Origin: Luzula sylvatica
Taxonomy: Eukaryota; Streptophyta; Magnoliopsida; Poales; Juncaceae
Length of the DNA: 64,000 nucleotides
Direction of reading: 5' to 3'
Assembly: GCA_946800325.1 (NCBI GenBank)
Contig: OX326956.1
Location: forward strand, 16,161,167-16,225,166
Shown: piece after piece, positions 12,885-24,080 of the stretch
Numbering within the stretch: the first letter of the stretch is position 1
Layout of the letters: each line of letters begins with the position of its first letter
Notes under the pieces: generated by a model
The model's database searches: none
Seen by the model: the letters and a program-made list of their open reading frames with translations, nothing else
What the model was told of the DNA's origin: nothing
Made by a program: the position numbers and the translations under genes

Positions 12885-13870
12885 GGTGTATCTTTTTCAA
12901 ATATGATATATGATGAAAGCTCCTATACAATTTGAAAATATAAATAAACAATATATTTTCAAAATAATCAAATGAAGTGTGGGGCCATTATTAAAAAAAA
13001 AAGTGATATGTTTGGTGAAGCTAATTTTGTTGTATTGGAGCTAATTTTCCTCAATTTTTTATATTTGACAGGTAAGAATATAAATTAACGATAATGTATG
13101 ACCTCTCATTATTAATGTTGCATTAAGCATGAATTTAAATCAAGCATACATATCATGCATTTGGATCTTATAAATTGTTATCGGATTTATATATTGATAC
13201 CTTTTTAATACAATCCATTATCATTTCTACTTGTGATAAAAAGCTAACTTGCGCATAATTTGTAGGTAAATACAATATTCTAGTAAAAGTTGTTTAAAGA
13301 GCAATTTTGTAAATTAAATTAAAAAAGAAATAAGAGTTGTTATAGTCACACATACATCGCGGATAAAAGTATCTTCATGACAAAAGTGTGTAAATCTTCT
13401 ATTTAAAAATGTGCTTCTCTTTAGAATTTGTTAGTTAGGAGACTTCAAATGTATTTTTTAACAATAGAACTGAAATATAAAAATACTTGGATATTGGAGC
13501 GAATCAAAAATAATTTAGTTTTTGGAAAATTTCGTAAATTCAAACTACGGTCCAAAAAAATAACATCAATCATGAGAGGTCATACATCATTATTATTTCC
13601 TAACTCAAATGTTGAATAACAACTCATCTACAGCAAAATATTTATATTTATTATTATTATTATTTTAGTTTTGTGTTACTGTTACAGACACTAAGGTATG
13701 GACATAAACGCAATAAAAAATATGATCAAAATCTTTTTCCGTTATTAAATTTTCAATGTTTACACCTCTTGTCCATTATTTTATCACATTATAGGGATTC
13801 CAATTTTTCCAATTTCCAATCCTTCCAAAACTTTGAACAATATGAAATAATGAATATATCCAGAAAAGTA
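12885..13870. repeat. About 1-kb repeat shared with 32257-33440
   Basis: From tctttttcaaatatgatata at the left to the ttacagacactaaggtatgg region and beyond, this segment aligns in the same orientation with 32257-33440, including DNA outside the inverted-repeat arm. The second copy has a Helitron end exactly at its left border. The segment is non-coding on both strands. Confidence 0.6.
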
Positions 13871-14170
13871 CAAATAATTATTACAAAAATATTATAGTCA
13901 TGTATACTAATTATATTATATTATTATACATTATACAATTATACTCTAGTAATTAAAAATAAAAAAAATTCCCATATTTTGACACGTGTCAGTATAAATA
14001 CATTAAAACAAGAACATTGTCTCCCACTTTGACTGGGGCAATTTGTTTGTTGAGAACTTATTCAAATATTTGTATTTTGAGACTTATTTATATATTGTTG
14101 AATATCAATTTGAATTTGGGCGTTAGGGGATTAAGAGACTAAAATATTATTTTTTTCAAGAACATTTATG
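13871..14170. other. Intergenic DNA
   Basis: No gene recognised. A G-box-like gacacgtgtc lies near 13981 and a tataaata near 13994, but no open frame follows, so I do not call a promoter. Confidence 0.35.
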
Positions 14171-14400
14171 CACATACTCCTTATTCTCCTCCCACATTCT
14201 TGATGTGTCACCATAACATTTAACACCTTCAAATTTAACATCTTAATTCATGGTTTAACATCTTAATTAATGTTTAGTTGTATTATTTTATGATTGAACT
14301 TATAATTAAGATGTTAAATCATAAATTAAGATGTTAAATTTGAAGGTGTTAAGTGTTATGGTGACACATCAAGAATGTGGGGGAGGATAAGGGGTATGTG
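14171..14400. mobile_element. Foldback MITE (about 230 bp)
   Basis: Nearly the whole element is an inverted repeat: cacatactccttattctcc...cacattcttgatgtgtcacc at the left returns as ggtgacacatcaagaatgtg...ggggtatgtg at the right, with a short AT-rich loop. A transcript would form a long hairpin. Size and structure fit a MITE. The flanks contain tta/taa but no convincing target duplication. Confidence 0.75.
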
Positions 14401-15234
14401 TAATATTTTTTTTTTCAATGTAATTATCACTGTTATATTTTCTTTTAAAAAATGCTTCGATTCAAAATTATATGTTAAATTCCGAATTGAAAAATAAATA
14501 ACGATAAATTTTGTCTTTCCGTTTCAAAAAATCTCATTAAATCCGGAATCACTTTGGACCGACACCATAAAAAAATCTGCGACTGCGTAAATTCTAGAGA
14601 TCTAACCATGCTAAATCCAAATCGGGTCTCCTTCATAAAATAGTTGATAGCTCTAACACCATTCTTCAATAAATTCATCGATCAATCCATCCCGAACAAT
14701 CCTAAATGGTTATGGTAAAAAAATGAAGAGTCCTCGGCATATATGTTCTTAAGGCATTCCGGAATGATTTTACCACGAAACCTAGATTTATGAAAATGCA
14801 AGCCACCAGTAAAGTTGAGGTTTTTTGTTTGGTTGGCTTTACATAACCCCATTCTCATGGCCGAAAATTTAGAAAAAAAGAGGTTGACCGAATAATCAAG
14901 CATGCACATTGTGTGCACAAGCATCGGAGAATGTAAATCACCTACTTCTAACCAATGCTGTAAAATATAGAAAACGGTACGGATCGGTCGGGGACCTTAA
15001 AATGAAATTACCGTAAAACGGTGAAAAAAAAGTCATCGAAATCGGTAATAATTTAATTAAAATTTATAGATGAAACCCAAAAGATATATAATAAATTAAT
15101 TTTTTAATAGTAAAAAATAACATAAACAATATCCAACATAAAACATAACATCAAAACGAATGTTTAACATAAACGTAACATCAAAACGAATGTCCAACGA
15201 AACGTAACATCAAAAACTCAAATCCAAACATAAA
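14401..15234. other. Intergenic DNA with unrecognised minus-strand frames
   Basis: Two neighbouring minus-strand frames (67 and 80 codons, 14475-14678 and 14682-14924) are less AT-biased than their surroundings and could be remnants of a coding sequence. I cannot match them to a family, and the frame is interrupted between them. Confidence 0.3.
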
Positions 15235-15785
15235 CTAAATAATAAAATCATTAACATCATTCGGGACCGAATTCGTCGGAGTTGATCCCTCGCCAATGTC
15301 GAATTCCACAATCTCCTCATCCATTGCCGTATCTTCGTCCGAATCACTCGAACAAAATTCCTCGTCACTATCCTCCCTCGTCTCGAATTCACTTTCACTA
15401 TCATAGTCATCATCAATGTCGAGTCGCAACCAATGTTAAGCCATGTGAGATTCGTATGTTTCAAGTGCATCTTCGATCGTGGCGCATTCCTATTTTCCCT
15501 TTCAAGTATCCATCAATATCGCATTGAATTGTACATACACCAAATCGCTTAACTTTTTCGATGTTAACTTATTTCTTTTTTGTGTGGATCTATTTTCAAA
15601 CCAAAATACATAATTTTTTGTGTAAGATAAATTAAAAAAAATTAACAAATACCAAATTATAGGTGATAACCCTTCGAAAGTGCTCCAATTTCATTCACAT
15701 CCGGATAAACTAGTCGTTAAAGAAAGAATTCGTATTTCCATAATTCGCAAACTCGGAGTATCGACACCATGACTTATCCACCATT
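15235..15785 (-). pseudogene. hAT-family transposase C-terminus, decayed
   Basis: Read on the minus strand from 15785, the translation begins WWISHGVDTPSLRIMEIRIL and continues SLTTSLSGCE-stop-NWSTFEG. This matches the hAT dimerisation domain of Ac-like transposases (typically WW...TP.L...A.RILS...SS..CERNWS.F..IH). The expected Arg codon after SGCE is TGA, as a CGA-to-TGA change would give. Further downstream, fragments resembling KKLSDLVYVQFNA and an acidic tail rich in Asp/Glu (15235-15429, ending at a stop) follow with frame breaks. Upstream domains are missing; a GA run lies there instead. It is a dead copy. Confidence 0.75.
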
Positions 15786-15814
15786 CAACTAATAATTATT
15801 TTAGTCGCTAAAAG

Positions 15815-15818
<4 letters not shown>

Positions 15819-15879
<61 letters not shown>
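15819..15879. repeat. (GA)n microsatellite
   Basis: About 30 GA units. The Leu/Ser-rich minus-strand frame crossing it (15785-16087) is a product of the repeat, not a gene. Confidence 0.95.
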
Positions 15880-15880
<1 letters not shown>

Positions 15881-18640
15881 AAGCGAGGCTTCGAGCGATA
15901 GAGAGCAAGTGAGGCGATCTGTTATGAGTCCTGACTTCGAGCGAGAGAGAGCAAGCGAGGTAGACGCGAGTGAGGACTGAGGAGAGAACTTAGGGTAAAA
16001 AAATGAGCTGAGACTATAATAAGTAAAAAAAATAGTAATTTTATTGGGCTGGAAAAAAAAACGAACTGAAAAAGTGTAAATAATCAAAATCCCAATTTTT
16101 TGTTGTGAAAAACAAACGTTTTTCGAACCGTAAAACGTTTTTTTCCAAACAAACGGTCAAACATGGTAAAAAAACGTTTAACCGTTTTTTCAAACCGTTT
16201 TGTTAACATGTCCGTACTCCACCCAAATATGAATGAACATTGCTTCCATACTCCAACTCAACAACTTTGTCATGACTGATAATATCTTATTCGTTCGGAC
16301 TGAAAATAAACACCGGTGAGATATTAACCATAACACTAAATAGAGTACTTGGTGGTTGGCTACGATTTGAAATATATGGAAGGAACGTAACCGCCGAGTG
16401 TTAGCATCAAAAGCACTATCGGTTGTGAACCCTTACAAACATAACGATTTCGGAGGCAAAGAACTAGATCATTTTGTGTTAAAATTGGAAGAATCCCTTC
16501 TATGATTATTTCACCCTCGAAAAAAATAGGATCTATGAAAGGAGTTAACATTCTTATGTTTTATTTTATGTGATTATTAAAAAACATGTAATTATTTCAT
16601 ACTGGTACGTACGACGTGTGATTTTTTTTTATATATAAATTGAGTTGGCTTCGCGCCATCTACTTCAATTTTTTTTTTGTCTTCCTTATTTAAAAATGAC
16701 GAAAACTTTATTTTTTTTAAATTGATAACTACTTGTAAACTTTCGATTATTATTAATAGTAAATAGTAAATTTTGCAAAAAGAGAATTATTAAAAAAACA
16801 TTATTTTTGTTAATATTTTAAAAAGAAGGCATATATGAATTATGATGCCTCACAGATTCAACAAAATTATTTTGTTTTTGTCAGCATGATCTCAACAAGT
16901 CGATTGAAAGGTCTGTTAATCGGAATAAATAAGCAGCCTTTCATATATATTCTTCTTCTTAATTGCTTTCCAATTAATTTCAAATATTTTTCTCTAATTC
17001 TTCTTCTTAATTGTTTTTCAAATATTTTTCTCGAATCTTCTTCATTTAATTTCGGATATTATTAACTTCTCCAAATATTTTTTCTCCTAATCTTCTCAAA
17101 ATATTCGTTTTGAGTTCTTCTTTAATTAACTCCAATTAGTCTTTCATAATATCTTCCATTCAATAATATACTTGATGTTCATAGACCGTTCTAACCGGTA
17201 ACTTTACCATTCAAAGGGACAGTGTGCTCCCGTTAACATTGAATATTCGTTGAAATCTTCTTGCTGAATATAGATCGTTCGAACGGATTAATACGTTCGA
17301 ATGTACGACCATTTGAACGATTAATTTTGGCATTCGAACAAACAATGAACGAACTGAAGATGCCGCTTCTTTCCATGCGTATTCGTTGTGCTTATCTTAT
17401 CAATTGAGATTAATTTGATATCATGAAACCTTGATCCAACAATTTCTCAATTTGATCATCAAACTTTGGTCCACTCATTTTAATTTTAATTCGTCAACGT
17501 TTTATTTTTTAATTCTTTATTTTAAAAAAAGTATCCTTACAAATATAAGTTTTCCAACAATATTGAAAATTATCTTTTGAATTTGTTTAGATTACTGCCG
17601 CCCCTAGAAAATAGATTTCTTTTCTTTTGAGTTCCTGAAAGAAGATTTCTTTGGCAGTTACGTACTTATATCACCCCTTAAATAGTATATTTAATATTTA
17701 ATAATAATAAAAAGTTAACAGTTATTTTCTTTATTAAAATGAAGCATTGACTAAATTTAAATAATTTAAATAAAATTAGTAGTTTTATGTATTGTTAATT
17801 ATTTTCCTTGTTTAACGTGAACTTTTTCAATAAAATAAAATAACGGAAGAGAATGACAGATATGTGTTTTAACTTTTTTTAAATATTTTGTTAAACATTA
17901 GGCAAAAGAAAATGAAAATAAAAATTGTAAGAGTGATTTAATTCTATTGGATGGAAATAAATGAATAATTGAGAAGTGGGATATATGGAAATAGAACAAA
18001 CAATTATCTCCTCTCTTATCCTTCTAAATAAAAATAAAAAATAGAAATTTCATTATTTCTTTCATGTATAATCGACTCTCATTAAAACAAAATGTAATAA
18101 TTATTTTGTTGTATTATTTGTTAAAATAATACTAATAAAATTTTAAAACTGTTATATTAGTTTATAAACTTTAATTGCTTATTTTAATTAATATAAACAA
18201 TTAGATTAATTATTTTAATGCACATATTTTGTGTACCATTATTCTGTAGAATACATATATTAATTATTGGAGTTATAAATTATAAACGGAAGATCAAAAT
18301 AGAGGTTGCATACAATTAAAGAGTAAAGAATAGATAACCCCCTAATTGGGTTATGATTGCTATTCGGTTTTGAATGCCCTCGTTAATATTATTGAATTGT
18401 ATGTTTCCTCCTCCTCCTTTATAAGAAGGTACAAACAAGAATGGAATATAGTTTTTCAAAATATACCATATTGTATCCTCCATGTACATGTCTTCTATTT
18501 TTATACCTCTCATAAAATGATAATATAAAATACAAAAAGTCTACGGTGCAGGAAAGCATTTACCGAATTGTTACCGAAGCGTGAGGTGGAGTTGGGTCCC
18601 ATCTATCCAGACTTCCACGTCAAATACCAAGCCTATTTGA
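15880..18640. other. Intergenic DNA, no gene recognised
   Basis: Short diverged gagagagcaagcgagg repeats follow the GA run to about 15975. Around 16085-16210 there are repeats of the type aaacgttttt/aaaccgtttt. Around 17240-17345 several ttcgaacg-like phrases cluster. The minus-strand frame at 16360-16551 is not recognised. The rest is AT-rich. Confidence 0.4.
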
Positions 18641-18644
18641 AAAA

Positions 18645-18652
18645 TATATAAA
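18645..18652 (+). promoter_or_regulatory. TATA box upstream of the 18838 frame
   Basis: tatataaa lies about 190 bases before the ATG at 18838. It is followed by a pyrimidine-rich leader (18665-18830) typical of plant 5' UTRs. Confidence 0.45.
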
Positions 18653-18837
18653 GATTTCACCTTCTGCAGACTCCATTCCCCCACAAGTTTCCACCACAAC
18701 CCCCCTCATTTCCAGACTTCACCTCCCCTTCATCGAGATTTCACCACTTCACTCTAGGTTTTCGTCACTGATAAAATCTCTAGTTTTCGTCATCTCTTCT
18801 TCCGCGACCATAAAAAAGAAACCAACGAGATCACGCC

Positions 18838-19552
18838 ATGTCAGCTCGTTTGTTCCAGCTCGTGCTTAACGAGTGGGAGTCGAAAATCTCGACCGTCGCC
18901 GAAGAAGATGAATCTGAGTCGCCAGCACATGCCGCTCCTTCCAAGAGCCCTTTCGACCTCTTTGGTGATGAGGTTTGTTCATTATATTTATTATATTTTA
19001 GGTTTTTGTATTGATTTATTATCAATTGACCATAAATCCTTGGAATTTTTCTCAATTGGACCACCCGTCCTCTTATCCACTAAAATCGAGCAAATAAATA
19101 TAAAGTTGAGCTACAAAATATGTTTAGGTTGCCATTAAAATCTTCAATTATCTTAAATTGTTATTCTAATTGATGAGATATATGATTTGGGTGTTCAATT
19201 ATGACATATCTTCTCTGGTTTGTTGGTCAGTTTGTAATAGAGATATTTGATTTGGGTGTACAATTTCATGTCTTGAACTTTTAGCATAATTTTGCTGGGT
19301 CGTGAAGAGGAGAAAGAAGAACCTTCTATAGAACCACCACAATACTCGATCAAAGAGAAGCAATCAGAATTCAAGTCTCAATCACACACGATTCCTTCGA
19401 TTTTACAAGAGCCCTCTCTCACTCCCAATATCAAACCCAGTCCAGATCTCGATGCAAATATATATTTGAAATGCTTGTTTAGAGAAAACCGTTCTTGAAG
19501 TAAGGGGTATAGAGGCAATTTCCTCACAAGTCGAAAATGAAATGTTCATCAG
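18838..19552 (+). pseudogene. Unrecognised gene 5' end with one frame break
   Basis: Exon 1 (18838-18972, 45 codons) starts MSARLFQLVLNEWESKISTV and ends SPFDLFGDE at a GT donor (gag|gtttgt). A second exon from about 19310 continues in phase with EKEEPSIEPPQYSIKEKQSE and runs to ...SPDLDANIYLKCLF, then stops at 19496-19498. Dropping one base near 19480 opens the frame again (EKTVLEVRGIEAISSQVE...) to a GT donor after 19552. So either the gene carries a one-base frameshift or the sequence has an error. The protein is hydrophilic; I do not recognise it. The TATA box and leader suggest it was or is transcribed. A possible further exon (WQFEPLRRELDYQLR) lies at 19617-19661. The proposed acceptor at 19308 has a poor pyrimidine tract. 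Confidence 0.4.
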
Positions 19553-19732
19553 GTGCTTAAATTCAATTAAATCCATTTAAGTTTTTTATAATTAATTTTC
19601 GTTTTTTTTGCTTCAGTGGCAATTTGAGCCGTTAAGACGAGAGCTGGATTATCAATTAAGGACGAATTGACGATGAATTTTTGGATGATTGATTTGCGAT
19701 AAGTTGCTTAGGCCCTCGACTAGTTGCAATAA

Positions 19733-19885
19733 ATCTACACACCCCGCAATTTTAACCCCGCACACAACCCCCATGATGTTAATTGGAAACTAATTAATGA
19801 CAATTAATGAGAATTAAATGTAAATTAGGAAATTTAGTGGGGTGCGGGTTGTGTGCGTGATTTAATGTGCGGGTTGTGTATCATT
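19733..19885. mobile_element. Small MITE-like inverted repeat
   Basis: cacaccccgc...ccccgcacacaaccccc at the left is mirrored by ggggtgcgggttgtgtgcg...gtgcgggttgtgtat at the right. The length is about 150 bases with an AT-rich centre. It lies downstream of the broken gene. Confidence 0.55.
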
Positions 19886-21290
19886 GCTGCGACTAGTTGA
19901 GTGGCGAGGATATTTCTGAAGAGATATTGACGAGTACTTGTAGCAAGTTTTTGTATCCGCAAATAAATTATAGGGCTTGTAGTAGACTGATACAATTTTA
20001 TTACATAACAATTTAATTTGTTTACGTGTTATTGAAATTATGAACTATATTTGTTACATATCAATTTATATTTCATGGCTCATTGTTGTGATTGTGTGAA
20101 TGAGTCTTTTTGAGACAAACTATTTTCACTTCAAGAAAAAGAAAGAAGAATGTCTCCATGAATGGAAATATATTAAAGAAAATATGATTTGAGCTACAGC
20201 ATAAACTATTTCCATTTCGAAGAGAATTGGGAAAATTAATCATTAATGGAAATATATTAGAGTAAATATTTGAGGTACGTAGAAGGAAAGAAGACGCCAT
20301 TTTTAGTCCATTACTCAATTATTTGTACTCACGTGGCACACCAAGCAACATTTGTCTCCACCTCATATTTCGGTAACGTTTCTGTAAACAATTTCCTGCA
20401 GCATAGACTTTTTGATATAAAATATATTCTCTATCCAATTTATTTGATTGGCTTGGTCGAAAATCGGTGTACATGTCTTTATCCATTTTAAGGTGAAGAT
20501 TTCCGTTCTACGACTGTGCTACTAGATCGGAACCGAGACAAATCGAAGGTGTAGAACTTTGGAGATAGAGAAACGAAATACCCTGCACTAAAGGGCGTCA
20601 TCTGTCTTTAGGACAGCTGTGGCACGACCACGCGGCTACACCAGGCTTGTTCTCGATTTATTTATTTATTATTATTATTTAATTAATTATTTAATTTGTT
20701 TATTTGGTTAATAATTGAAATATAACCAACATATTTTTCTAATTTTTCACTGTTTCACGTATATTCGAATATCAAAAATTAAATGTATTCTTATAAAATA
20801 TATCAAGTAATATGTTTCTTCATCTTATTTGTTTATAAAAAAAAACTCCAAACTGTTTATCATGTCTTAAAAGGTTTATAGATTTTTTTTTTGTTTTACA
20901 GGAGAAAAAAAATGCAATTATATATTAGATTATGCTATCATATAAATGCCACGCCGTTGGTGTAAATTAACTATTATAGTCCGTATTAATATTAATTAGC
21001 CTTGACTAAAGATATTGTTTTATTTTCCAGTACTCGAAATGAATGAATAATCACACTTATTTGTGTTAATCAGTTAATTAATAAATAATTAAAAAGTCCT
21101 CCATTGACAAAATGCCACGTGGAGCGTAAACGATCGTTAAACTGTTCCTTCGGAACAGCATATTCAAACTCAGTCGAACGCTGAAAGATAATAAGTTATC
21201 TTTTTACCGAGGAATGTGAAAGGCAACAATAAATCCTCTGAACTCTCCCAGAGACAAAAGATAAAGAGAAAAAAGATTTCTATTTTTCTA
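19886..21290. other. Intergenic DNA
   Basis: No gene recognised. A short perfect hairpin (ctgttcc, loop ttc, ggaacag) lies at 21142-21158. A GC-richer patch at 20500-20660 does not match any RNA gene I know. Confidence 0.4.
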
Positions 21291-21291
21291 C

Positions 21292-21309
21292 AGAGAGAGA
21301 GAGAGAGAC

Positions 21310-21359
<50 letters not shown>

Positions 21360-22093
21360 AGTAAACCCTGATTGGCCTTTTCCCAATCAAATTTTTGAAT
21401 GCATTTGAGTACAATTTCTCCCTCAGATCTGATATAAGCATTTTTAGTCTTCAATTTGGCTTCTTGTTGCGGCTTCCTGTGATTGGTCAATGAGGTAATC
21501 TGTTTTCTTCTGTTCGAGATTTCTGCTGTGTCTGTTTTGGGGGAAGTTATGTTCGATTTCTTTGTTATAATACTTGTTCTTTATTTGTTGTTTTGAAAAT
21601 CTCTTGGTTTTGTTCTTTGTTTTTGAGTTTTTGACAACAAAATTGATAATTGCATTTCGGTTACTGGTAATTATTGAGTAATTCCATATTATTCCCAAAA
21701 TTGGTTTCTGCATTTAGCGTTTGAAGTAGTTTGTTATGCATTTGAACCAGATAATATCAGTCTGTATGATTGCTTGGAAATGTGACACGAAAACTCTATT
21801 GATTGAAGTCAATTTGGGTTCTTTTTTCTATTTAATTGCAGCCAATACTGAATATTATCATCTGATACCCCTATTGATTAATGATAATAATAAATGAACT
21901 TCGATTATGTGTTATTACTCTCAGGATATAATTTTCAATTTCCATATACAGCAAAGAATCGTTATTGAATGAATTATTGTTGAACGAAGTACCAAATCTT
22001 ATTTATCTTTCACTTTCAGCTTGTTATAGCCCTACAAGCTAAATATCAACAAAAATGGGTGATATCTGCGAAGTGGCTAAAATCCTTAGTTTT
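21292..22093 (+). other. Possible 5' leader and first coding exon of an unidentified gene
   Basis: A GA microsatellite (21292-21355) begins a leader-like segment that ends at a donor-like site (caatgag|gtaatc, about 21499). At 22019 a good acceptor (cactttcag) precedes aaaATGGGT at 22055. The frame MGDICEVAKILSF (22055-22093) then reaches a GTATAAGT donor. The 40-bp minisatellite begins only 67 bases further on, so it would lie in an intron or have replaced the rest of the gene. No convincing downstream exon was identified. Confidence 0.25.
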
Positions 22094-22159
22094 GTATAAG
22101 TTTAATTAATGCATCCTTTACCTCTCGTTCATATTCCATGTCCATATCTGGTGCATCGA

Positions 22160-23945
22160 TTCATTGTAAAACATATGCCAAATGTACAGTTTTTGTGGCC
22201 TTTTACAGCATATGCTGCCAAAATGTACAGTTTTAGTGGCCTTTGAAACATATGCGGACAAAGGTATAGTTTTAGTGGCATTCGAATTAGAAGCAGCCAA
22301 TAGAATTATTTTTTATTGGCATTTAAAGCATATGCTGCCATAAAGAACAGTTTTAGTGCCGATTGTCAGTTGACGCTGCCAAAAGGAATAAATTTGTGGC
22401 ATTTAATTCAAAAGCTGCCAAATATACAGAATTGTGGCCTTGTACGGAATATGCTTCCAAAAGGTACAGTTTCAGCGGCATTCAAATTATATGCTGACAA
22501 GGATAAGAGTTTTAGTGGCATTTACAACATACGCTGCCATAAAAACAGTATTAGTATCGTTTGTAAGTTATCGCTGCCAAATGTATATTTGTGTCCTTTT
22601 AAGGCATATGCTGCCAAAAGGGACAGTATTAGTTGCTTTTAAAACATATGATGACAAACGTACTATTTTAGTGACTTTGAAACATACGCGGCCATAATTA
22701 ACAGTTTTAGTGCCATTTGTCAGTTATCTCTGTCAAAGATGTAATTTCAGTGGCCATTACAACAAAAGCTGCCAAATGTAAAATATTGTGGCCTTTTAAG
22801 GCATATGCTGCCAAAAGGTACAGTATTGGTGGCCTTTGAAACATATGCGGACAAAGGTATAGTTTTAGTGGCACTCGAAATAGAAGCTGCCAATAGTATT
22901 ATTTTCTAGTAGCATTTAAAACATATGCTGCCATAAAAAAAGTTAAAGTGCCGTTTGTTAGTCATCGCTGCCAAAAGTTATAATATTAGTGGCATTTAAA
23001 ACATATGCTGATAATGGTAGTTTTAATGGCATTTGAAATAGAAGCTGCCAATAGTATAAGTTTTAGTTGCATTTAACACATATGCGGCCATAAAGAACAG
23101 TATTAGTGCCGTTTGTAAGTTACGGCTGCCAAAGAAAAATATTAGGGGCCATTACATCAAAAGCTGCCAAATGTTCAGTTTTGGTGGCATTTTAGGGCAT
23201 ATGCTGCCAAAACTTACAGTTTTAGTGGCTTCCGAAATAGACGCTGGCAATAGTATTTTTTAGTGGCATTTAAAACATATGCTGCAATAAACAAAGTTTT
23301 AGTGATGATTGTCAGTTGACGCTGCCAAATGGAATATTTTGTGGCATTTACAACATACGCTGCCAAAATTACAGTTTTAGCTGCCATTAAATCGTATGCT
23401 GACAAAGGTACAGTATTAGAGGCATTTAAAACATACGCTGCCATACAAACAGTTTTAGTGCCGCTTGTCAGGTAACGCTGCCACAAGTTATAACATTAGT
23501 GGCATTAACGTCAAAAGCTGCCAAATGTACAGTTGTTGTGGGCTTTTACGGTACATGCTGCAAAAGTACAAATCGTGGCCTTTAATACATGTGCTGAAAA
23601 ATGTATAGTTAAAGTGGCATTTGAAATAAAATTAGTTTTAGTGGCATTTACAACATATTGTGCCATTTGTCAGTTATCGCTGCCAAAAGGTACAGTATCA
23701 GTGGTTTTTACAACATATTGTGGCCTTTTAAGGCATATGCTGCGAAAAGGTACAGTTCTAGTGGCCTTTAAAACATATGCTGACAAAGGTAGAGTTTTAG
23801 GTACAGTTCTAGTGTCCTATTAGGGGCATTTACAACATTTGCTGCCATAAAGAACAGTTTTAATGGCTTTTGCCAGTTATCGCTGCCAAAGGATATAACT
23901 TTTGTGGCATTTATATCTAAAGCTGCCATATCTAGTTTTTTTGTG
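22160..23945 (+). repeat. About 40-bp dyad minisatellite, roughly 44 units
   Basis: The unit reads about gtggcatttaaaacatatg followed by ctgccaaaaggtacagtttta, and repeats across 1.79 kb with point changes and small indels. In most units ggca near the start and tgcc about 15 bases later form an imperfect dyad around catatg. At least six variants can be told apart (for example catatgcggacaaagg, atagaagctgccaatag, cagttatcgctgccaaa, catcaaaagctgccaa). Their order partly repeats at multiples of 40 (near-identical units at about 22195, 22434, 22592, 22789 and 23185). Frames in the array give repetitive peptides and are not genes. There are no conserved-repeat/unique-spacer blocks. Confidence 0.9.
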
Positions 23946-24080
23946 TCCTTTATAGCTTCAGAATTACCTTCGACAAGTGACTTTATCGCTTCATAAGTGG
24001 ATTTAAATTTACCCAGTTAATTTATAATGCAAAAATTAAGTCACCAAAAGTTAATTATAATTTAAATTTAGAATTCATAT

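Larger units (their letters stand above)
9205..13520. mobile_element. Long inverted-repeat element, copy B, with nested insertions
   Basis: The left arm begins at about 9205 and resembles the left arm of copy A at 355. The right arm ends at about 13520 and is in reverse orientation. The phrase around gataatggattgtatt occurs in the left arm (9541) and inverted in the right arm (about 13205-13230). The element is enlarged to 4.3 kb by a Helitron (9571-11365) and a foldback element (about 11772-12438). Copy A near 700 and the right arm near 13195 are uninterrupted at the Helitron site, so they serve as empty-site controls. No transposase frame is visible. Confidence 0.6.

Noticed and set aside
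14475..14924. Two adjacent minus-strand frames as one gene
   Set aside because: They are separated by stops and match no family I know; kept only as an intergenic remark.
15785..16087. 100-codon minus-strand Leu/Ser frame
   Set aside because: Mostly the translated GA/CT microsatellite. The same reason applies to 21170-21490.
17240..17345. Cluster of ttcgaacg-like palindromes as an operator array
   Set aside because: Spacing is irregular, copies vary, and no gene is adjacent.
20500..20660. GC-richer patch as a tRNA or rRNA fragment
   Set aside because: No cloverleaf arms, T-loop motif or rRNA core sequence could be recognised.
22316..23823. Several 60-108 codon frames on both strands across the 40-bp repeat
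   Set aside because: Their peptides repeat with the 40-base period and contain no domain; they are by-products of the array.
22160..23945. Could the 40-bp array be a CRISPR?
   Set aside because: Units abut without unique spacers, diverge from each other, and the genome is a plant nucleus with no cas genes.
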